A stretch of 39,165 nt of DNA from an uncultured Rhodospirillaceae bacterium (GCA_903901915.1 CAIUSV010000032.1:1-39165); one strand, 5' to 3'; positions 23,607 through 31,562 are shown, counted from the first letter of the stretch. Numbers and translations are program-made. Notes: generated by a model not told the origin, from the letters alone.

Positions 23607-23978
23607 ATGTACGCCTACACCATGCTTCGTCGCGCCGTGCTTCGCACCGGTTTCGCCCTGGCCCTCGTCGCCCTTACCGGCGGTTCCGCCCTGGCCGGCG
23701 GTTACGGCCACCAAGGCGGCGGATCGTCCCACGGCGGTTACGGCCACCAAGGCGGCGGATCGTCCCACGGCGGTTGGGGCGGGCAGCAGCAGACGTCGCA
23801 GTACCGGTCGTCGTCCATGGGCGGGCACCAGCAACGCTCGGCTTCGTCGTGGGGCGGGGGGCAGCATCGGCAGGCAGCTTCGTCGTGGGGCGGCCATGGG
23901 CGCCACAACGTCTCCTGGGACCGGCACGACCACCGGGGTTGGGGCGAACACCACTGGCGTGATCGCGGCCGCTGGTAG
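23607..23978 (+). CDS. Secreted His/Gly/Ser-rich small protein
   Basis: A 123-aa protein with a clear signal peptide (about 1-31: hydrophobic core FALALVALTGG, cleavage near SALAGG). The mature part is low-complexity: repeats of GGYGHQGGGSSH, then Ser/Gln and finally many His and Trp (HDHRGWGEHHWRD). It would be disordered and could bind metal ions such as nickel, copper or zinc through its histidines. It has AGGAGG 5 nt upstream of ATG 23607 inside the leader structure, and CRP-like site 3 further upstream. I do not recognise a family. The 57-aa lipoprotein at 28750 has a similar Gly/His/Trp tail. Confidence 0.75.
   Translation: MYAYTMLRRAVLRTGFALALVALTGGSALAGGYGHQGGGSSHGGYGHQGGGSSHGGWGGQQQTSQYRSSSMGGHQQRSASSWGGGQHRQAASSWGGHGRHNVSWDRHDHRGWGEHHWRDRGRW
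23697..23768 (+). repeat. 36-bp perfect tandem duplication
   Basis: Two identical 36-bp copies (23697-23732 and 23733-23768) encode the repeated 12-residue unit GGYGHQGGGSSH. The absence of any synonymous difference points to a recent, in-frame slippage or recombination event, so copy number may vary between strains. Confidence 0.9.
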
Positions 23979-23998
23979 ACCGTGATCGCCGTGACCAT

Positions 23999-24038
23999 CA
24001 TCCCCCCTGCTCCTCCACCAGGAGAGACAGGGGGGATG
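23999..24038. terminator. Bidirectional terminator hairpin
   Basis: CATCCCCCCTG (23999-24009) pairs exactly with CAGGGGGGATG (24028-24038), with a nested CTCCT/AGGAG stem in the loop. It lies between the convergent His/Gly-rich and nSTAND genes. There is no strong T-tract on either side, but the position and stability suit a shared terminator. Confidence 0.65.
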
Positions 24039-24049
24039 GGATTCAGGGC

Positions 24050-26611
24050 CTACTTCTTGGCCTGCGCCTTGGCCAGTTTTTCCTCGACGTCGGCAATGCC
24101 TCGCTTGGCGTTGCCGATGGTGGAGTCGCGGCCGGCGAGATCCTGGAACGTCGCCTTTGCCGCCAGATAGCGTTCGATGGCTTCGGCATTCCGCCCCTCG
24201 GCCGCCGCGACATCGCCGCGGGTCATCAGAATCTGGGCGCGCATGTTGGCCCAGTTGACCACTTGGCCATCCAGGTCGGCAAGGGTATCGATGATGCCGC
24301 CGGAACGATCGAGCAGTTGCTGGGCCTCGTCCGGACGTTTCCGCTTCAGCAGAAGCGACGCCAACTGATACTGCGAGAAGGCGTGGCTGATGCGGGAATT
24401 GAAGGGGTCGTCCGGCACCAGATCGGCGGTCATCTTCATCCGTATGCGCAGTTCCGCCTCGGCCTCGTCCAGCTGATTGCTCTCGCGATACAGACTTGCC
24501 CGTCGAGAGTGAACGACCGACATCTCGCGGGACCACAGCACCCAAGCCCGCTTGAAGGCCACGCCATCATGTCCGTCGGCCAGGGATTTCCGCAGCATGG
24601 AAGCTGCGATCGCCTGCTGCTCTTCGGCCAGAATCATGCTCCGGTCGATCAGGGCGGCGGCGGTGGCGATCCGGCTTTGCTTCTGGGCCTCGTCCTCGTC
24701 CTTCGGCTTGTCCTGGAGGGTGGCGTTGGCCAAGCCGCCCAGCGCCCGTGACAGGCGATGTTTCAGGCGGAAGATATCGGGATAGGTTCTGACCAGCCCA
24801 TCGGCAAGGTTGACCGCCTCCTGATAGTCCCGATGGGACTCGGCGTAATTGCTCTGCTGGCTGTAGATCGCGCCCCGTTGAAGCAACAGGTCCAGCCTTA
24901 CCCGCTCGATCCAGTTCCGGGCGTTGGTGGAGGAATCCGCCACATGGTCGAGCATGGCCGAGGCTTCGGCAAGGTGGGTCAGGCCATGGCTGGGGTGGCC
25001 GTGGACGGCGGCGGCGCCGGCCCGCAGGACCAGGTCGTTGGCCTTCAGGCGATCCACCGCCTCCTCGTGCCGGCCGGTCTCTTCCTGCCAGCGGTCGGCG
25101 AACCCTTCGACGTCGGCGATCACGAATTGAATCAGGTCGCCCGCCCCAGGGTAAAGTCGGACCTGATCGGCGACCTCGGTGGTCATCGCCGTCAGATAGC
25201 TCAACAGCTTTTCGCGGTCCCGCTTGGCGGCTTCCGCCTGCTCGTGGAAACGGAACGCGGCCACCGACAAGGCGATGGCCACCGCCGCGAGTCCACCGCC
25301 CAGCGCCGTCATCCGACGTACCCGCTGCTTCTGGCGGCGCTGGACCTCGGCCTGCCTCGCCCGCTCGATGCGGCGGTCGCGGCTTTCCTTGATGACCTTG
25401 GTGAGCAGATCGTGGGTCAGTTCGACCCGCAGCACCCCGAAGCGTTCCTCAAGACGCAGTAGGCGCCGGGCGATCAGGCTGTCGATCGCCTCGCGGCTGA
25501 CGCCTTCCATGGCGAGGACGTCTTCGAGCGCGCGGGAATCCCGGTGGCCGGAATCGGTCAGAAGGTGGTCCTCGATGAAATCGCGGCATTCCGTCGACAC
25601 GTCGGCGGTGCTTTTGGAATAGAAGTCGGTGATGATGGCGCTATGGTGACCGGCCAGCAGATCAGCCGATATCTGCGGTCGATCGGTGGCGATCCGGCGG
25701 TTGTTGAGTTCCTGGCAGACTACGCTCAGCAGCGACGGTTCCACCTCCAGCGAGTCGAGGTCGACGGCTTCGCCATTGTCGTGAGTCTCGCGGCCACGGG
25801 CGACGAAATAGATGATGCGGTCGGCCACCCCTTCCTCGATAAGGTGGCCGCCGCTTTTTTCGATCGCCTGCAACGCCTGAAAGCCGGTCATGCGGGTCAG
25901 CCGCATGCGGTTGGTCATGATCGAGGGAATGATCCGCCGCAGTTCCTCGAAATGGGCAAGGAAATCCTCGCGGAAGCCAAGGATGATGTTGCAGTTCTTC
26001 TTGGAGAAGTCGAATTCGGCGGTACTGTCCGGATCGCGTTCCAGCCGCTCGGTGACGGAAGGCGGCGTGCGGTTCTCGATCAGTTCGGCCAGCGCGGTGA
26101 TAAGCTGGTGGCGGCGGTCACTGCCGGCGTTGTCGCGATCACGCGGCAACAGGGTGAAAATCTCCTCGAACTGGTCGAGCGCCAGCACCGGGACCACCAG
26201 CCGATTTTTCTCCGTCCAGAAATCCACATCCTCGCGGTGGAAGTATTCCCACAGGGTTTCGTCCGGCAGAGGCGGGCGCGCCTCGATGCGGTTTTCCGCC
26301 AGGGCCTCGGCCAGTGCGTTCTTGACCTGATCGATCAAGGACATCTGCTGATTGGCGATGTCGAGGCGGATATAGATCGGTAAAAATTCCTGTTGTCGCA
26401 GTTTGGGGAACAGGCCCGCCTTCAGCAGCGAGGATTTGCCCAAACCCGATTGCCCGAACAGTACGGTCAACACATTGCGCTTGATCAGGCGCATCAGTTC
26501 CTGAGTCTCGGTATCGCGCCCATGGAAGAAGTCCTGGGCCTGCTCGTCGAAGGACATCAGGCCGGGCCAAGGATGTTCTCGGTCCAAAAGCCGATCAGCC
26601 ATCTCGTCCAT
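24050..26611 (-). CDS. nSTAND-type NTPase with membrane helix and helical repeats
   Basis: An 853-aa STAND NTPase of the nSTAND1 kind. The P-loop domain has Walker A GQSGLGKSS (Lys59) and Walker B VLALDQFEEIF (Asp146). The winged-helix end carries VELTHDLLTKVI. A charged linker and one membrane helix follow (about 434-453), then 400 residues of alpha-helical TPR-like repeats. STAND proteins are switch-like receptors that oligomerise on ligand recognition, here presumably through the repeats. The start at 26611 lies 2 nt after the SIR2-TIR stop (TGAGGATG), so the two are translationally coupled. The frame extends further upstream, but only through the SIR2-TIR coding region. Confidence 0.85.
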   Translation of the reverse strand: MDEMADRLLDREHPWPGLMSFDEQAQDFFHGRDTETQELMRLIKRNVLTVLFGQSGLGKSSLLKAGLFPKLRQQEFLPIYIRLDIANQQMSLIDQVKNALAEALAENRIEARPPLPDETLWEYFHREDVDFWTEKNRLVVPVLALDQFEEIFTLLPRDRDNAGSDRRHQLITALAELIENRTPPSVTERLERDPDSTAEFDFSKKNCNIILGFREDFLAHFEELRRIIPSIMTNRMRLTRMTGFQALQAIEKSGGHLIEEGVADRIIYFVARGRETHDNGEAVDLDSLEVEPSLLSVVCQELNNRRIATDRPQISADLLAGHHSAIITDFYSKSTADVSTECRDFIEDHLLTDSGHRDSRALEDVLAMEGVSREAIDSLIARRLLRLEERFGVLRVELTHDLLTKVIKESRDRRIERARQAEVQRRQKQRVRRMTALGGGLAAVAIALSVAAFRFHEQAEAAKRDREKLLSYLTAMTTEVADQVRLYPGAGDLIQFVIADVEGFADRWQEETGRHEEAVDRLKANDLVLRAGAAAVHGHPSHGLTHLAEASAMLDHVADSSTNARNWIERVRLDLLLQRGAIYSQQSNYAESHRDYQEAVNLADGLVRTYPDIFRLKHRLSRALGGLANATLQDKPKDEDEAQKQSRIATAAALIDRSMILAEEQQAIAASMLRKSLADGHDGVAFKRAWVLWSREMSVVHSRRASLYRESNQLDEAEAELRIRMKMTADLVPDDPFNSRISHAFSQYQLASLLLKRKRPDEAQQLLDRSGGIIDTLADLDGQVVNWANMRAQILMTRGDVAAAEGRNAEAIERYLAAKATFQDLAGRDSTIGNAKRGIADVEEKLAKAQAKK

Positions 26612-26613
26612 CC

Positions 26614-28017
26614 TCAGGCCCTCATTCGCTTGCGATAGTCGCGGACCAGCCGGACCAGCTTCATCTGAAATTCCGCCGTGCTCTGGCCGCCTGGCAATCG
26701 GGTCCATTGCACCCGCTGAAAGCCTTCGGGAACGGCATCGTTGTAGGCGCCGGTATCGTCGACCACCACCGGCAGGATGAATGGAACGCTGTCGGCGATG
26801 CTGGACGCCCGTTCCAGCGCCCACTTCCACTCGCGGATGAAAAAGCCCTCCAGGCGGGTCGTCGATGCCTGCGAGATCAGGGGAAGGAAGTATGAGCAGC
26901 TGCGGATGTTGCGGCGGATCTTGTCGGAATACTCGTCGCCGGCTTCCAGTTCCTGCTTGTCGAGCCAGACGTCGAGCCCGGCCTCGTCCAGTCCGGCCAT
27001 GAGGGCTTGGGCCTTCTCCACGTCCTCGCTGGCGTAGCTGATGAAGACGGCACCGGGCACCATTCCCCCCGGCCGCTCGTCGTCATCGTCATCGAACCGC
27101 GACGACCGCTGGGACGAGGGGGCCGCCGGTGCCTGGACGGCAACGGTGGGGGTGTGGCGTTTCGACAGCCGGTCGGACAATTCGTCGACGAATTCGATCG
27201 GCGAATATTCGACGACCTTGGTGTTGTAGCTGAAGTGCTGGAGGAACAACACAAGGTTGTTGTCGGATCGTAGGCGGCTATCGACGAACACCTCCATTTC
27301 GCCACGCTGCAAAGACAATTGCCGGCTTTTGGCGATGCGGATGAAAAAGCGCGCCAGCCAGTCCGAGAAATTGCAGCCGATAATCAGCAGGTGGTTGCTT
27401 TTCAACTCGTCGAACAGCAACTGAGCCCGCCGCGAATCCGACTGCATGGAATGGAGAAATTCCAGCGTGTCTTCCTCGGTGATCACATAATCGGGCGACG
27501 CCGACAGCTTGCCCAGCAGATGGAATACCGTCGGCTTTTTAAGGTCGGCCTTTTCGCAGGGCAGGTCCTGCACGTTGTTGGGCGCGTAGCTGAGAACCTC
27601 GGTCCGTGATTCCCCGTGGAAGCGGACGGCGTCGATGGCCTGCTTGAGCAGGGAGTCGAAGGTGACGCTGATGAACAGATTGAAATGCTCGATGGCCGCC
27701 AGCTTGCGCAGCGGTTCGGGAATTTCAAAGGTCTCTTCCTTCATGATGGCGCGGATCTTGGGATAGATCTCTTCCCGCCGACCCCGGTTTTCCAGATATT
27801 TACAGACCACGTCGTTCAGCATGGGCGGTGCGGCGAAGTCCGCCAGCGGCAGCTTCAGCCGCTCGGCCAGCCGTTCGGCGATCCGGCTGTAGAGGGGAAC
27901 GGTTTGGCCGGGTGGCCCGACCTCCAGTAATTCCTGACCGATGATCGGAATGACGCGGCGATCCTCGATGTGCTCCAGGAGATCGTCCCACAGCAAATCC
28001 GGCGAATTGTCCAGCAT
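26614..28017 (-). CDS. SIR2-like and TIR fusion protein
   Basis: A 467-aa protein with two NAD-linked domains. Residues 15-280 form a SIR2-like Rossmann domain (VIPIIGQELL, SVTFDSLLKQA, VFHLLGK with His166, HLLIIGCNFSDW). The usual TTNYD-type Asn appears replaced by Thr119, so NADase activity here is doubtful. An acidic linker (DDDDDE) leads to a TIR domain (about 321-460: GAVFISYASEDVEKA) with the catalytic Glu396 in FFIREWKWAL intact. TIR domains in bacterial immunity cleave NAD or make cyclic ADP-ribose signals. GGAGGGG precedes ATG 28017. It forms a two-gene operon with the nSTAND NTPase and is divergent from a SLOG gene. Candidate defence module, not proven. Confidence 0.85.
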   Translation of the reverse strand: MLDNSPDLLWDDLLEHIEDRRVIPIIGQELLEVGPPGQTVPLYSRIAERLAERLKLPLADFAAPPMLNDVVCKYLENRGRREEIYPKIRAIMKEETFEIPEPLRKLAAIEHFNLFISVTFDSLLKQAIDAVRFHGESRTEVLSYAPNNVQDLPCEKADLKKPTVFHLLGKLSASPDYVITEEDTLEFLHSMQSDSRRAQLLFDELKSNHLLIIGCNFSDWLARFFIRIAKSRQLSLQRGEMEVFVDSRLRSDNNLVLFLQHFSYNTKVVEYSPIEFVDELSDRLSKRHTPTVAVQAPAAPSSQRSSRFDDDDDERPGGMVPGAVFISYASEDVEKAQALMAGLDEAGLDVWLDKQELEAGDEYSDKIRRNIRSCSYFLPLISQASTTRLEGFFIREWKWALERASSIADSVPFILPVVVDDTGAYNDAVPEGFQRVQWTRLPGGQSTAEFQMKLVRLVRDYRKRMRA

Positions 28018-28207
28018 TCGTCCCCTCCACTGATATCGCCTGATCGGATGGCCGTGGTATTATGAACAAAAGTTTAATTAAGGTCCACAAGCTCCGCTGG
28101 GTCGGGACGATTTCAACAAGAAAGCCGGGTGATCGGACCGACACCCCTTGCACGGTGCCGTTGACGCCGCGACAATAGCCGTTGACCGAGGCTTCGAGGT
28201 CCGCCGC

Positions 28208-28753
28208 ATGGATCACACCGTTCCCGCCGTCGTCGGTGTTACCGGCCACCGCGATCTCCTGCCCGACGACGTGCCCCGCCTGGAAGAGGTGGTGGCCGGC
28301 CTGCTGGCGGAATTGTCCCCGCCGCCGATGGTGCTTTCCGCCCTGGCCGAGGGTGCCGACCGTCTGGTCGCCCGTGTCGCGCTCCGGTGCGGTGCGGCGT
28401 TGGTGGTGCCGTTGCCGTTCCCGCCTGACGATTACGAGGCGGATTTTGCCGACCAGGCCAGTAAACGCGAATTTCGCGAATTGCTGGCCGCCGCCGCGGA
28501 ATCCTTCGTGGTTCCCGGTGCCTGCGCCGGCGAGCGGCGCGAGGCCGGTTATCTGCGGGTGGGCCGGGAACTGGTGGCGCGCTCCCGGCTTCTCCTGGCG
28601 TTGTGGGATGGCGAGCATCTCGCCGCCGCCGGCGGCACCTCGGATGTGGTGCGCATGTGTCGGGGGCGTACGCCTGTTCTTCATCTCGCCACCCGTCACC
28701 TGCGCAAGCCCCAGATTCCCGGTGCCTTCACCGTCAACCGGCTGGAGCCTTAG
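28208..28753 (+). CDS. Stand-alone SLOG-like nucleotide-binding protein
   Basis: A 181-aa Rossmann-like protein. The motifs VVGVTGHRDL, SALAEGADRLVARVAL and LLALWDGEHLAAAGGTSDVV are those of the SLOG superfamily, whose members bind nucleotides or nucleotide-derived signals; the SLOG domain of Thoeris ThsA binds cyclic ADP-ribose made by a TIR enzyme (family knowledge). This one has no attached effector. The ATG at 28208 is used; a frame extension to TTG 28148 lacks domain content. It is divergent from the SIR2-TIR gene across a 190-nt gap that includes an AT-rich patch near 28060-28080. Its 3' end overlaps the lipoprotein stop by 4 nt. Confidence 0.75.
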   Translation: MDHTVPAVVGVTGHRDLLPDDVPRLEEVVAGLLAELSPPPMVLSALAEGADRLVARVALRCGAALVVPLPFPPDDYEADFADQASKREFRELLAAAAESFVVPGACAGERREAGYLRVGRELVARSRLLLALWDGEHLAAAGGTSDVVRMCRGRTPVLHLATRHLRKPQIPGAFTVNRLEP

Positions 28754-28923
28754 TGCCAGCCGCGGCTGGCGCCGGAGTTCCAGTGGTTGTACGAGGGGGA
28801 ATGATGGCCGTAGCCCGACGAATGCCAGCCGGGTTCGGCGTCGTAATAGGTCGGCGCCACGACGCAGCCCGACAGGGCGAACAGCGACAGCATGGCGACG
28901 GTAAGAAGAGTAAATCTGGACAT
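28750..28923 (-). CDS. Small lipoprotein (57 aa)
   Basis: A short gene with ATG 28923 behind GGAGG at 8 nt. The first 20 residues are a lipoprotein signal (MSRFTLLTVAMLSLFALSGC) with Cys20 as the lipid-attachment site. The mature part has 37 residues, rich in Gly, Ser, His, Tyr and Trp (YGHHSPSYNHWNSGASRGWH), similar in flavour to the secreted His/Gly-rich protein at 23607. CRP-like site 4 lies about 92 nt upstream. Function unknown; it would sit at a membrane surface facing the periplasm. The stop overlaps the convergent SLOG gene stop. Confidence 0.8.
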   Translation of the reverse strand: MSRFTLLTVAMLSLFALSGCVVAPTYYDAEPGWHSSGYGHHSPSYNHWNSGASRGWH

Positions 28924-29006
28924 CGTTTCCTCCAGAATGCGGCGGGATCAATCGGGCTCCGCCGGTAAGCTCTGGACATACGATGACTCACCTCGACCGG
29001 GGGCGG

Positions 29007-29022
29007 AGGGAAACGATTCACC
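29007..29022. promoter_or_regulatory. CRP-like palindrome, site 4 (weaker)
   Basis: On the minus strand GGTGAATCGTTTCCCT matches the shared pattern GTGAANCGNTTCAC at all but one defined position. It is centred about 92 nt upstream of the lipoprotein start and just after the 3' end of the CRP-like gene. It is the least symmetrical of the four sites. Confidence 0.45.
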
Positions 29023-29040
29023 TTAAGAACGGGATGCTGA

Positions 29041-31503
29041 CTATGGCCTCAGGGTATAGATCGGCAACGGGCCGCTATCGTCCTGGGTCTGGACGCGGCC
29101 GGCGTATTCGCCGGCAAGCGGAATGTCGCGCAACGCCGCCTCGGCCATGAACATTTCGGTGGCGAACGGCACATTGGCCGGGCAGATCGGTCGGGCGATG
29201 GCGGCAGCCGAGCGCCATGCCGCCGTTTCGGCGCAGTCGCCACGAGGGCCGACGTCGCAGATGGCGCGCAGTTCAAATCCGCTGCGCCGGCCCTCTTCGG
29301 TCAGCAGGCCGGCGGCGGTGGCGGCCGAGGCAAGATCTTGGAAGATCCAGGTGGTCTGGCCGTCGCCCAGGCTCGACTCCGCCACCAGGGCATCGGTCCT
29401 TGCCGCCGCCGGCAGAACCGGCGCCGACTGTCCCGCCGCAGCTTGGCAAAACAGCATCGGAACGAAGCCGAACGTCTCGCCATCACCGCCGGTGTCTTGC
29501 TCCGTCGCCGCCGGGCGCGGCCAGGGGCAGGGAATGTGGATAAGCTGCCGGCCGGTAGCCGACCACTCCCCGACCGCCCGGGCGGTGCCGGCGATTCCGG
29601 TCGGCTTCCGGCCGTCCCATACCGCCAGCAGGGCCGCCTCGGTATCGAGTTCGGCGGCGCGGCGCAGCGCCAGGCCCATGGTGAAGCGGTGGCCGAGGTA
29701 GTAGGTCTGGTCGTCGATACCGAACCGGGCGCGTCCAAGTTCAATCACCCGGTGGGCCTGTTCCAGACAGCGGTTGTAGCGCGCCACCCAGGATTTGCCC
29801 CCCGATGCCACCGAACCGGCGATGAAATCGCCACTCCTTACCGGTAGGACGATGTTGAGCTCGTGACCGGCTTCAAGAATGGCCTCGGCGATGATGATGT
29901 CGCTGCCGCAGGCCAGCGAGCCATAGGCCCACCCCGCTTCGGCCGAGGCCAACGCCTCGCCGACCGCGTCGGCCAACCGTCCGGCGAACCGCCCTTGCGC
30001 CGATTCCTCGACAGTGCGCGCTGGCATCATGTGTCCGGTGAAAAAGATCACCCGGCGTTGACGGGCCTGTTCCAGCAGGCGATCCACCTCGGCGATGCCC
30101 AATTGCCCGCCCAGCATCCGCAACTGCCGGCGGGTAGCGGCGATGGCGCCGGGATTGGCATCCTCGGCGGCGAGGGCGCGGCCGAGATGGCGCTCGGCCC
30201 GAGTGAACTCGCCCAGAATCAATGCCGCCTCGGCCCGAGTGGCATGGGCATAATACGCCGGGTCGTCGGCCTCGACCGCGTTAAGCACGCGGGCGGCCAC
30301 CTTTGCCGCCTTCTGCGACTCGCCGGCGACCACGAACATGGCGGCGGCGTTGATGCCGGGATAGTAGTTCCGCGACCGCGAGAAGATCGCGAGATAGAGT
30401 TCCGCCGACCGGCGGGCGTAGTCGCGCCGGGCTTCCTCGTCGATGACCGACCGGCTGAGATCCTTGAGCAGGCGCGGTTCCAGCGCGGCGATATCGTCGT
30501 CGTCCGAGGTGTGGTCGAAGCCGAACGACGACAGCATGGCCAGTGCCTGCGAGGTGGCGAAGGATCGCGCCGCCGCCAGAACGGCGCGGTGGCGCAGTTG
30601 CGGATGGCGCGCCAGCGACGGCCGCCGCAGCGCGTCGCAGGCCTCGTCGAAGGCGCGGGCATTGTAGCCGCGCGCCAGATCGGCATCGATCAGCGCCAGC
30701 CAGGACTCCGCCTCCCAGGTCTTCCGCTGGCCCGACCGCATCCGGCTGATGGCTTCGAGGCCGCGAAGGTCCAAGATGGTGATGACGCCCTGATGGTCCA
30801 CATGGACGAGGCCGGCATCTTCCCACAGCCGCATGGTTTCCAGCACGCTGCGCCGGTCGGCGGTGAGCAGGTCGCCCAATTGCTGGTGGGTGACCTTGGT
30901 CGGCATGCGGATCGCGGCTCCTTCGCGCACGCCGAGAACCCTGGCCCGTTCCAGCAGGATCTGGCCGAGGCGGATTTCGACCAGCCCAATGAAGGATTGG
31001 CGTTCCAGCACCTCGACCAGACGGCGGTGCCGGGTCGCCGCCGACCGGGCGATCTTCAGGGTGATCCTGGGAAAGGTGTCGAACATGCGGCGCACCGAAC
31101 GGCCGTCGAGGACGACGATGACGCTGTCGGCGGCGGCGAAGGCCCGCATCTGGCGCGGTGGCGGCGGGGTACCGTCGGCGGCTTCGACGAATTCCATTTC
31201 GCCGAACATCTCTCCGCGCCCGATCCAGTGGGCCGCCACCTTCTTGCCTTCGGGGTCGTCGGCGGCACAGCCGAGGATCACCGCGCCGTTCTCGACGATA
31301 TAAAGTGCGTCGGAGGGATCGCTGGCCTCGTAGATGGTCCCCTGGTTGGCCACCGTGCGCAACTGGGCGCCGAAGGCCAGATCGTCAAGGGCCTCGGGGG
31401 CGAGTTCGGAGAAAGGCGCGATGCTGCCGATCACCTCGCGACAGCGTTCGCTGGCGAACCGGCGCTTGCGCTCCGCACCTTTTTCGACATCCGCAGCAGA
31501 CAA
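29041..31503 (-). CDS. CRP-type cNMP-binding/HTH, TPR, SLOG and pseudocyclase protein
   Basis: An 820-aa protein with four or five modules. Residues 25-150 are a cyclic-nucleotide-binding domain with Glu102 (MFGEM) and Arg117 in a Pro-rich loop (PPPPRQMRA). Residues 165-250 are a CRP-like winged helix (THQQLGDLLTADRRSVLETM). Residues 265-470 are TPR/TRAFs-binding-like (YYPGINAAAMFVVAGE). Residues 483-660 are SLOG-like (FFTGH, GSLACGSDIIIAEAIL, AVWDGRK). Residues 678-820 resemble a cyclase that lost its first metal Asp: FCQAAAG replaces FCDIKGF, while GDG (Asp714) remains. The TPR, SLOG and cyclase parts parallel the protein at 17617, so it could sense that enzyme's product. The start is TTG 31503 behind GGGGGG; no ATG fits. 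RecQ lies 59 nt upstream. Confidence 0.8.
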   Translation of the reverse strand: MSAADVEKGAERKRRFASERCREVIGSIAPFSELAPEALDDLAFGAQLRTVANQGTIYEASDPSDALYIVENGAVILGCAADDPEGKKVAAHWIGRGEMFGEMEFVEAADGTPPPPRQMRAFAAADSVIVVLDGRSVRRMFDTFPRITLKIARSAATRHRRLVEVLERQSFIGLVEIRLGQILLERARVLGVREGAAIRMPTKVTHQQLGDLLTADRRSVLETMRLWEDAGLVHVDHQGVITILDLRGLEAISRMRSGQRKTWEAESWLALIDADLARGYNARAFDEACDALRRPSLARHPQLRHRAVLAAARSFATSQALAMLSSFGFDHTSDDDDIAALEPRLLKDLSRSVIDEEARRDYARRSAELYLAIFSRSRNYYPGINAAAMFVVAGESQKAAKVAARVLNAVEADDPAYYAHATRAEAALILGEFTRAERHLGRALAAEDANPGAIAATRRQLRMLGGQLGIAEVDRLLEQARQRRVIFFTGHMMPARTVEESAQGRFAGRLADAVGEALASAEAGWAYGSLACGSDIIIAEAILEAGHELNIVLPVRSGDFIAGSVASGGKSWVARYNRCLEQAHRVIELGRARFGIDDQTYYLGHRFTMGLALRRAAELDTEAALLAVWDGRKPTGIAGTARAVGEWSATGRQLIHIPCPWPRPAATEQDTGGDGETFGFVPMLFCQAAAGQSAPVLPAAARTDALVAESSLGDGQTTWIFQDLASAATAAGLLTEEGRRSGFELRAICDVGPRGDCAETAAWRSAAAIARPICPANVPFATEMFMAEAALRDIPLAGEYAGRVQTQDDSGPLPIYTLRP

Positions 31504-31562
31504 TGTCGTCCCCCCTTTAGATCGCGTTTCGATCCTAGCCGGGATTTTCCGCGTTGTCGCCG

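Noticed and set aside
23697-23768. Two 36-bp repeats considered as a CRISPR remnant
   Set aside because: The copies are directly adjacent with no spacer, lie in frame in a protein gene and no cas gene is present.
30037-30052. GGTGAAAAAGATCACC, an exact GTGA-N6-TCAC palindrome
   Set aside because: It lies inside the coding region of the CRP-like protein over a conserved FFTGH motif and lacks the CG core of the four intergenic sites, so it is probably a chance match.
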